A stretch of DNA of 23,908 nucleotides from Tiamatella sp964451715 (lineage in GTDB: Archaea; Thermoproteota; Thermoprotei_A; Sulfolobales; Acidilobaceae), in contig CAYVIZ010000015.1 in the NCBI GenBank assembly GCA_964451715.1, positions 1 to 23,908 of the forward strand, in the 5' to 3' direction. Position 1 is the stretch's first letter. Each line of letters opens with the position of its first letter. The notes beneath the pieces were generated by a model. That model was not told the origin of the DNA. It was given only the letters and a program-made list of their open reading frames with translations, and did not search any database. The translations under genes and the position numbers were made by a program. Positions 21,408-23,908 of this stretch are shown here, piece after piece.

Positions 21408-23009
21408 CTAAACATAACCCTTCCTCTTCCTAGACTGATACTCCTCACTGGTACCCTTCAATACAACCTCGTATAGTACCGCTTTCTTATTTCTTCCGGG
21501 CCTTAACAGTCTACCGAGACGCTGTATGAACTGGCGTGATGACGATGTTCCACTAGCTAGTATGCCGACATTCACGTCTGGTATGTCGAGGCCTTCGTCT
21601 CCGAGAGTGGTAACTACTAGTACACCGCTATCCATGTTTTTGAACTTGCTTAGAACAAGGCGACGTGTAGTATTGTCTAGATCTCCGTGGAGGAGCAGGG
21701 CGTTTATTTCTTTCGCTATTTTCTCGGCTTGTTTCTTATATTGCGTGAATACTATTATCTTAGAACCCTTCCTTAACTCGTCCTCTACGATACGTTTTAT
21801 CTCTTTTATTTTTGACTCAGAATTGGCGAGCAGGCTTCTAATTTTAGCGTTTATCCTAACAGCCTGGATGGCATTTGGATCGCCTTGTTGAGCCAGTTTT
21901 ACGAGTTCAGCGAATCTCCTGTTACCAGCGTAACGAGTGTATTCCCTTCTTAGCTTATCGTACTCTTTTTTCTCGGCTGGCAGCAATCTAGCGTATATTG
22001 TTCTAATTGTGAAGGGGGACAGATAGCCTTCTGCAACGAGCTCGGAGGCTAGTTTGCTATATACCACGCCTCCCATTAGAGGGAATATCTCCTCGTGTTT
22101 ACCATCCTCTCTAGCCACAGTGGCTGAAAGACCCATTCTGTATGGAGCCATGCTACCCATGGCTATTGCACGGAACTTGTCCGCTGGAAGGTGGTGAGCC
22201 TCGTCTACCACTAGAAACTTGTATTTAGGCGAGAACAGGTTTATCTTACGGAACGCCGTCTGGTAAGTCGTGACGGTTATGGGTTTCACGGTTTTTTCTT
22301 CACCGTAGTAAGCGCCCACTAAGTCATCTGCGTCTGTGAACTCTTGTATCTTTTCTATCCATTGATTCAGCTGTTCCTTTGTAAAAACCACTATCAGGGT
22401 CTTCACAGATAATAAGGCCATGCCTGCTATAGCTATAATGGTTTTACCTGATCCTGTAGGTAGGGCTATTATCCCTTTAAACCTGTTATCCCTCCATTTG
22501 GCTAAAGCCTCTTTCTGGTAGTCCCTCAGTTCACCTGTGAAGTTGATCTTTCTAGGCAATTCCCCCTTATCAAGAACGTTTCCAGTGTCTATGACTTTTA
22601 TCCCGTATCTCTTGAGCTCCTCGACTATATCGTAAACCAGGTATGGCTTAAACGCAAATCCTTCTCCTCTCCTATATCTTATACGCTGGGAGAAACGTTG
22701 GAGGTAAGGCTTCAAATAGCGGCGTGACTTGAGGATGAAAATATTCTGCACAGGATCATATTTCAGAATGGCTGTATCCTCATACTCGACGAGTTCGTCT
22801 AGTTTACTTAGAGTAGACGCGGGGATCTCCGCGCCTATTTCTCTGAGCTTAGCAAGTACATCTTTGTATGAATATCCATTCCTTACCATCTTCTCACGAT
22901 TTAATCTGAAAACCTTACTTCCGTCGAAGTATCCTAGGTAGTCGCTGAACTCGAGGAGCTCCCGGAACTCCTCGTCGCTTATCCATCTAGATATTTTGAA
23001 GTGCTCCAT
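21408..23009 (-). CDS. XPB/Rad25-family DNA helicase
   Basis: The 533-aa superfamily 2 helicase resembles archaeal XPB, the repair and transcription translocase related to the TFIIH subunit. Seen: an N-terminal damage-recognition-like domain (about 85-160), Walker A PTGSGKT (184-190), DEAH box (269-272), SAT (295-297) directly followed by the XPB-specific RED motif (300-302), a helical thumb-like insert (about 345-400), then helicase domain 2 with GDEGLDIPD (470-478) and QRLGRLLRPG (496-505). The first 80 residues (ISDEEFRELLEFSDYLGYFDG) are an additional N-terminal piece of unknown role. The ATG shares its A with the stop of the upstream gene (TAATG), so the two are translationally coupled. 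The nuclease Bax1, often paired with archaeal XPB, is not seen here. Confidence 0.92.
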   Translation of the reverse strand: MEHFKISRWISDEEFRELLEFSDYLGYFDGSKVFRLNREKMVRNGYSYKDVLAKLREIGAEIPASTLSKLDELVEYEDTAILKYDPVQNIFILKSRRYLKPYLQRFSQRIRYRRGEGFAFKPYLVYDIVEELKRYGIKVIDTGNVLDKGELPRKINFTGELRDYQKEALAKWRDNRFKGIIALPTGSGKTIIAIAGMALLSVKTLIVVFTKEQLNQWIEKIQEFTDADDLVGAYYGEEKTVKPITVTTYQTAFRKINLFSPKYKFLVVDEAHHLPADKFRAIAMGSMAPYRMGLSATVAREDGKHEEIFPLMGGVVYSKLASELVAEGYLSPFTIRTIYARLLPAEKKEYDKLRREYTRYAGNRRFAELVKLAQQGDPNAIQAVRINAKIRSLLANSESKIKEIKRIVEDELRKGSKIIVFTQYKKQAEKIAKEINALLLHGDLDNTTRRLVLSKFKNMDSGVLVVTTLGDEGLDIPDVNVGILASGTSSSRQFIQRLGRLLRPGRNKKAVLYEVVLKGTSEEYQSRKRKGYV

Positions 23010-23413
23010 TAATCCTCATCCTTTTCAACTATAACTGCATGGTCTAGGATAATTATATCGCTGGGGGTATTCTTGTTAACCAGTTTTCTCATGATCATCC
23101 TATAAATATTGTAAACCTCGGCAAGGTATTCGATACTGTATACTATATAGGTGCATCCTTTTCTGTACAATAGTCTGTCAGCCTTTGATATAACGTAGAG
23201 TAGCCCCTCTGTAAGCTCGGTTTCCGGATTACATGTCACTATCAATAGTTCCTCAGGACTCAGGCAGCCAGAATCATATGAAGTCTCTAGTATTACTTCG
23301 AAAGAATTCCTATAGAGGAGAAGCGCTGCACCTATACCGGAGACTGCTTCTATTTCGCTGATAACATTGTCCCAGTCGTATTTTAACTGGTAGTTTATGC
23401 AACGGGGTCGCAG
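23009..23413 (-). CDS. Unrecognised 134-aa protein coupled to XPB (probable CTG start)
   Basis: The frame is continuously open from 23432 to the stop, and I do not recognise the family. From CTG 23413 the protein has 134 residues: a first part with SEIEAVSGIGAALLLYRNSFEVILETS, a middle LSPEELLIVTCNP, and a helical part LTEGLLYVISKADRLLYRKGCTYIVYSIEYLAEVYNIYRMIMRKL before an acidic end. The pattern looks like a small alpha/beta domain, soluble. GGAGGTGA at 23421-23428 stands exactly seven bases before the CTG. The only standard start, TTG 23245, would discard 56 residues that form the first strand-helix unit. The stop overlaps the XPB ATG by one base, suggesting a fixed-ratio partner of the helicase. 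Its role is inferred only from that coupling. Confidence 0.65.
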   Translation of the reverse strand: MRPRCINYQLKYDWDNVISEIEAVSGIGAALLLYRNSFEVILETSYDSGCLSPEELLIVTCNPETELTEGLLYVISKADRLLYRKGCTYIVYSIEYLAEVYNIYRMIMRKLVNKNTPSDIIILDHAVIVEKDED

Positions 23414-23478
23414 CGTGGGTTCACCTCCTCACTACTCGGCTCTTAAAACCTCGCTCATCCCCCAGGTTATCTAGCTGT

Positions 23479-23496
23479 TTTAAACGAACGTTTAAA
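23479..23496. promoter_or_regulatory. 18-bp inverted repeat in the divergent promoter region before the HTH-PRTase gene
   Basis: TTTAAACG-AA-CGTTTAAA is a perfect eight-base inverted repeat. An AT-rich TATA-like stretch (TTTAAATTAAATAA, 23491-23504) overlaps its right arm, about 35-50 bases before the plus-strand start. A repressor dimer bound here would block that promoter. The nearest DNA-binding protein is the one encoded by the gene itself, so self-regulation is a reasonable guess. It is also about 65 bases upstream of the XPB operon start on the other strand. Confidence 0.55.
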
Positions 23497-23539
23497 TTAA
23501 ATAACCACTACAATTGTTCTCCAGCATGGAGAAATGTTG

Positions 23540-23908
23540 ATGCAGGGACACATGAGTAAAAGGGAAAAGTTCCAACGTAGGATAGATGCTTCACTTATTC
23601 TTAGAGCCCTAAGGAAAGCCTATAAGTTGAAGGATCTAGAGGAGGCCACAGGGATACCTGTAAGCCTTATATCAAGATACTCTAACGGAGACATACTACC
23701 AGGAGACAGGCAGGTAGCTACCATAGAGAAACTCCTCCTCACGGATATGGTAGGCGGTGTTCTCAAGCAATACCTCAATGTGAAGTCTAACCTTTATATA
23801 AGCAACAAAATACATGCAGACCCGCTGGCACTATGGTTCGCGGCGAAGTCTATACTGTATCGAGTCAGAAACAAGGGGTTGTTTTTCAGGTACATAATAA
23901 CTCCTGAG
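23540..23908 (+). CDS. HTH-phosphoribosyltransferase regulator (PyrE-like, COG0856), 3' end cut by window edge
   Basis: The visible 123 residues begin with a helix-turn-helix (SLILRALRKAYKLKDLEEATGIPVSLISRYSNGDILP), then lead into a phosphoribosyltransferase-like part (DPLALWFAAKSILYRVRNKGLFFRYIITPE). This order is that of the archaeal orotate-phosphoribosyltransferase-like transcription regulators (COG0856, to which GfcR belongs), which use a PRTase fold to sense a phosphorylated ligand. The PRPP loop lies beyond the edge, so catalytic ability cannot be judged. ATG 23540 follows GGAG by eight bases; in-frame ATGs at 23534 and 23552 are alternatives. An inverted repeat lies in its promoter. 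The ligand and targets are unknown. Confidence 0.75.
   Translation, partial: MQGHMSKREKFQRRIDASLILRALRKAYKLKDLEEATGIPVSLISRYSNGDILPGDRQVATIEKLLLTDMVGGVLKQYLNVKSNLYISNKIHADPLALWFAAKSILYRVRNKGLFFRYIITPE

Overview
The window reads as a chromosomal segment of a hyperthermophilic crenarchaeon, most likely of the Desulfurococcales. This is an inference from gene content and style: eukaryote-type ribosomal proteins (eS19, eL31, eL39, eL20/LX), aIF6, a PDCD5-like protein, prefoldin alpha, the RNase P protein Rnp4, FtsY and an ATP-dependent DNA ligase in one block; frequent AGA/AGG and ATA codons; GTG and TTG starts preceded by GGTGA-type ribosome binding sites; and secreted proteins with Thr-rich stalks and a C-terminal membrane anchor. 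A run of 100 N at 12629-12728 shows that this is a draft or scaffolded assembly.

Layout. Positions 1-872 (minus) hold a methylisocitrate lyase family gene that runs off the left edge. Positions 970-3244 (plus) hold a tiny basic ORF, a SPOUT-class RNA methyltransferase, an unrecognised protein and an MptE-type hydroxymethylpterin pyrophosphokinase. Positions 3234-6437 hold two divergent cell-surface genes: a GATase-fold protein (minus) and a large ABC solute-binding protein (plus), with a perfect 22-bp palindrome between them. Positions 6482-9155 (plus) hold three consecutive genes made almost only of CBS domains.

Positions 9150-17389 (minus) hold the housekeeping block. In transcription order it is trxB, a hypothetical gene, lig, rnp4, a YhbY/CRM RNA-binding gene, rps19e, [gap], the PDCD5 homologue, rpl39e, rpl31e, eif6, LX, pfdA and ftsY. 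It joins ribosome assembly, tRNA processing, chaperoning of nascent proteins and membrane targeting. Positions 17562-19147 hold a Nudix hydrolase (plus) facing a winged-helix gene and an unrecognised gene (minus). Positions 19331-21363 (plus) hold sucC-sucD. Positions 21408-23413 (minus) hold an XPB-type helicase translationally coupled to an unrecognised 134-aa upstream gene. From 23540 (plus) there is the start of an HTH-phosphoribosyltransferase regulator that is cut by the right edge.

No CRISPR array, insertion sequence, tRNA or rRNA was seen, and no gene-free stretch exceeds 300 bases. The most unusual points are: two genes whose reading frames offer no ATG, GTG or TTG at the expected place but carry a CTG at ideal distance from a strong Shine-Dalgarno sequence (6482 and 23413); the XPB gene coupled to an unknown small protein where Bax1 is often found; the three-gene CBS array; and several inverted repeats in promoter or leader regions. 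No complete novel defence or mobile system was found.
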